The notes beneath the pieces are model-generated. The model ran no database searches and was not told where the DNA came from. It was given only the letters and a program-made list of their open reading frames with translations. Positions 17,238-19,681 of a stretch of 19,681 nt of DNA are shown here, piece after piece. The stretch lies in assembly GCA_023091735.1 (NCBI GenBank), contig JALKBU010000960.1:1-19681 (forward strand), given 5' to 3'. This DNA is from Trichomonas tenax. Its lineage: Eukaryota > Parabasalia > Trichomonadida > Trichomonadidae. Every line of letters begins with the position of its first letter. Positions within the stretch are counted from its first letter, which is position 1. Both the position numbers and the translations under genes were made by a program.

Positions 17238-17772
17238 TTTATTGAATTTTATATATCTTTCTTTCATACCCTAGTGAGCTGTTGTGTTGTGTATTGTAAA
17301 CAATATATTATGTTTTCTTACTTGTCAAAAATATTAAAATTTAACATCAATTATTCGATTAAGCAATTAATGGCTCAATTATGTGTGAACAGACACTAAT
17401 TCTTAAGCAAAACTGTTGAATTCTCTGTGCATGTGTTATTTGTGAAAAAAAAGTATGAAGAAATCATTAGTTTTCTATTCATTTTCCCCTTATTCACATG
17501 AATGGTATAGTGGCGTTTCACCAAATCTTCTAAATTTTGCTAAATGCAATTATTTTTGTTGAGATTTTTACCCAAAACATAAGTTTATGAAATAAAAACT
17601 ATATGGCGAGATACAGTTTGAAGAGTTTTACTTATTTCCATTGTGAACAAACAAAGAATAAAAACTCTGCGTGCAAACGGGAAATGCATCAAAAATAAAT
17701 GAAATGTGCCACTTTTTAAAACTCACACGGAACTTTATACGGAGAAAGTCTGTTTAGGATTCATTTTTAAGA
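17238..17772. other. Spacer upstream of the acidic-protein gene
   Basis: No gene is seen. TTACTTGTCAAAAATA (17318-17333) resembles the site at 10362-10377 but is 440 nt from the next ATG. GGCGTTTCACCA (17512-17523) is the exact reverse complement of 10087-10098, which may be chance. Confidence 0.6.
17708..17770 (+). promoter_or_regulatory. Initiator and CACTTTTTAA element of the acidic-protein gene
   Basis: TCATTTTTA (17761-17769) fits the TCA+1-Y-W initiator, with the A 10 nt before the ATG at 17773. GCCACTTTTTAAA (17708-17720) lies about 40 nt further upstream and resembles elements at 10401-10412 and 16510-16520. Confidence 0.45.
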
Positions 17773-18363
17773 ATGCTCACACTCCGCTGCATACGCGACT
17801 CGAGCTCCGACTACGATGAGGACGATTACGAGACATCTGAAGAGAGAACGAAGAAACTTGCTGATGCATTGTTCGTCAATGATGATGAAATTGATGAGAA
17901 GTGGATTTCGAATGTAGAAGCACACTTTAGCAAAATGAATCCATCTGATCAACACGATATCTGCTACTGCCTCGTTTCAAGATTGATTCGCTCAATTAAA
18001 TTCTTTTTGCTCGAAAAGAAGAATACGGTCAATATAGTTGTCGGGAATTATGATGGAGAACATCAAGACAAAGATGATTTCGGTGATTTAGAAGAAGATA
18101 ACGAAGATTCAGGTCAAGACCCTTTAGAAGGCTGCGAGAAAGTGAACTTTAGCTTTGAAGCAGGCCTTAATATGCTCCAGGATGAAGAATCCATGACAAA
18201 TTACAATAATTATCAACAGGTGAATAATACAAAAGAAATCCAGAAATTGACAAAAAAATTGAATAAGTGGAGACGATTGGCACGCGACCGATTGTCTCAG
18301 CTTGAAGAAGACATCGATTTTAGAAATCGTCTCATTTCATCTCTTATAAACAATAGCTTTTAA
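17773..18363 (+). CDS. Acidic protein of unknown function
   Basis: A 196-residue protein not recognised as any family. The N-terminus has SSSDYDEDDYETSEER (10-25), an acidic Ser-rich run that resembles casein-kinase-2 sites. Residues 26-95 look like a compact helical domain containing a Cys/His pair (HDICYC, 61-66). A second acidic run spans about 95-118. Residues 153-190 form a Lys/Arg/Glu-rich helix, probably a short coiled coil. The two acidic runs suggest a nuclear or chaperone-type partner, which is inference only. The start is the first ATG and is supported by the initiator 10 nt upstream. An AATAAA lies 55 nt after the TAA stop. Confidence 0.75.
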   Translation: MLTLRCIRDSSSDYDEDDYETSEERTKKLADALFVNDDEIDEKWISNVEAHFSKMNPSDQHDICYCLVSRLIRSIKFFLLEKKNTVNIVVGNYDGEHQDKDDFGDLEEDNEDSGQDPLEGCEKVNFSFEAGLNMLQDEESMTNYNNYQQVNNTKEIQKLTKKLNKWRRLARDRLSQLEEDIDFRNRLISSLINNSF

Positions 18364-18761
18364 CATTATCACTATAATGTATACATGTTTATGAAATGAT
18401 CACTGCGATTATCTTGAAATAAATCATTTAATTACTTTTCATCATGATCGAATTTGAACTCAAAACACAAAATAAGATATGTTTTTGTACGGAAACTGTA
18501 TGCATGAGAATAATAACAATGACAAAGACTTTATTATATCATTTAATCTAACAGTTGAATATTTATGGCGAGGATGAGACCAAGATGAAGGATTTAGACT
18601 CGGATCTTGGTGTATTAAAAGAACATATAAGTTAGATGTGCGGAAATTATGTAAGTGTTATGTTCACTCAATTTTATTGTGATATTTCGAAAATAATGAT
18701 AAAATTGGTCAGGGTTAGTATTTTTATGCATAACAACAATGATATTTTCAATATTTGACAA

Positions 18762-18801
18762 AAGAATTGAAAATCAAGCCTTTTGGCTTTGTTCAATTTT
18801 T
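18762..18801. repeat. Two-part hairpin
   Basis: AATTGAA (18765-18771) pairs with TTCAATT (18792-18798). Inside it AAGCC (18776-18780) pairs with GGCTT (18785-18789) around a TTTT loop. The outer stem can extend to about 10 bp with one wobble pair. Confidence 0.45.
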
Positions 18802-19459
18802 ATGGGCGAATTATGCTTAAAATCGGGTGATTAACAAAGATATTGCATTATAATCAAGAAATATCGGTCTGAGAAAATATCTACAAAAAAATTAAAAATG
18901 AGAATTAGAATAACCTAAAGAAGTTATATTTTAAATTAAAACAGAAAAACCGCAAATAATTTAAAGAAAATCCTTTCTCACAAATATTTCTCCGATAATC
19001 TTAACAAAATTTGATTGTACTCGATCGTTGAAAACTAAATAATTTAACTATATTACTTGTTTTAAGATTATTAAATTAAGAAAGTGAACTGATTTCAACT
19101 ATACATTTTTGAGGGTGCTTTCAAAAATCAGATGTAATTTTCATATACAAAGCTCTGAGTTGATAACTTTTACCAACTTCTCCAAAAGTGACGTTTTCCT
19201 CACAAAACCCTTTAAAAGCGCAATTAATGATTATATATGGGCTACAGTACATAAATAAAGATTTTAAACGACTGTTGATAGTTAAGAATATTCAATAAAT
19301 TCAATTTATACCAATTTTGATAACCGCATTCAATATTTCATCACATCATTATGATCTACTCAGCATACAGATCGATATTTTTGCGATTTGACTTTTGTTG
19401 ATTTATATTTTCAAAACTCATTATTTCAAAGGGGACTGGGACAAAATAGAACAACGTGC

Positions 19460-19528
19460 TTTTCTGACATGTAACTTATTTTTGACATGTAAAGTCAAGA
19501 TGTCAAAATAAAGGAAAGTGACATGTTT
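19460..19528 (-). promoter_or_regulatory. TGACATGTAA motif cluster before the right-edge gene
   Basis: TTTTCTGACATGTAAC (19460-19475), TTTTTGACATGTAAAG (19479-19494), GATGTCAAAATA (19499-19510) and GTGACATGTTT (19519-19528) lie in a row at about 19-20 bp spacing. They are reverse-orientation variants of the TTTACATG[A/T]CAAAA motif. The last ends 49 nt before the ATG at 19578. Confidence 0.5.
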
Positions 19529-19577
19529 GGGCGGGAAAAATGGAAAAGTATCAGTAGGTTGAAATGGATTGAACTCA

Positions 19578-19681
19578 ATGTTGGAAGCCAAAGAAGACTT
19601 CATTATGAGTAGTTGTGGACTTATAGTGAAGGATGTTATTTGTGTTATCAGCATTCTGACGATAGCACATCATCCATTTCT
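19578..19681 (+). CDS. Start of a gene cut by the window edge
   Basis: From ATG 19578 a + strand frame stays open to the last base: 34 codons, beginning MLEAKEDFIMSSCGL and continuing through a hydrophobic stretch (VKDVICVISILTIAHHPF). It is preceded by an in-frame TGA at 19560-19562, so this is the first possible ATG. Its support comes from position: it follows a cluster of the same motif that precedes DNAAF11 and other genes here. The length is too short to identify a product. The hydrophobic run could be a membrane segment or the core of a domain. Confidence 0.45.
   Translation, partial: MLEAKEDFIMSSCGLIVKDVICVISILTIAHHPF

Larger units (their letters stand above)
18364..19577. other. AT-rich spacer before the right-edge gene
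   Basis: No gene is seen in about 1.2 kb. It holds AATAAA (18418-18423), a hairpin (18762-18801) and the motif cluster at 19460-19528. A minus-strand frame at 19421-19654 overlaps that cluster and the start of the partial gene and is judged spurious. Confidence 0.55.

Noticed and set aside
10087..17523. 12-bp sequence TGGTGAAACGCC at 10087-10098 and inverted at 17512-17523
   Set aside because: An isolated 12-mer pair in 20 kb can occur by chance, and flanks do not align.
1..19681. tRNA, rRNA, bacterial operon signals and spliceosomal introns
   Set aside because: I found no tRNA B-box context, rRNA core sequence or Shine-Dalgarno pattern, and no trichomonad-type intron end (ACTAACACACAG). 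All supported genes are single open frames.

Overview
The window looks like nuclear DNA of a flagellated protist, most probably a parabasalid of the Trichomonas/Tritrichomonas kind. The reasons are as follows. Protein-coding genes are intronless and sit in very AT-rich spacers of 0.5 to 2.4 kb. TAA, TGA and TAG are all used as stops, so the code is standard. Several start codons lie 7-10 nt downstream of a TCA+1-type initiator. A ciliary assembly gene is present. Decayed ankyrin-repeat and surface-protein copies lie between the live genes. Species cannot be fixed from the sequence alone.

All apparently live genes are on the + strand. In order they are: a small coiled-coil protein (2443-3003); a 128-residue protein with a textbook eIF4E-binding motif (4875-5261); Mediator subunit 7 (5937-6413); the dynein-arm assembly factor DNAAF11/LRRC6 (8024-9046); a 988-residue coiled-coil protein (10510-13476); an EF-hand protein (15931-16371); a BET-like protein with a degenerate bromodomain and a NET-like domain (16533-17237); an acidic protein of unknown function (17773-18363); and a gene start that runs off the right edge (19578-19681).

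Between them are relics. An ankyrin-repeat fragment lies at 9301-9600. A large minus-strand surface protein is broken by at least five lesions (13567-15245) and still shows a 203-residue repeat and a C-terminal membrane anchor. An unrecognised minus-strand open segment with an internal break lies at 7309-7590. The spacers also carry long inverted repeats. Two hairpins of nearly equal size (26-27 bp arms, 32-nt loop) lie at 7051-7135 and 7649-7732.

The main regulatory signal is a motif close to TTTACATGACAAAA, in either orientation. It recurs within about 150-200 nt of the starts of DNAAF11 (five copies, three of them exactly 20 bp apart), the long coiled-coil gene, the EF-hand gene, MED7 and the partial right-edge gene. 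DNAAF11, the coiled-coil gene and the EF-hand gene lack a clear TCA initiator next to the ATG. The BET-like and acidic-protein genes have one and lack the motif close by. I infer two promoter classes, one of which may serve flagellar/cytoskeletal genes; MED7 has features of both.
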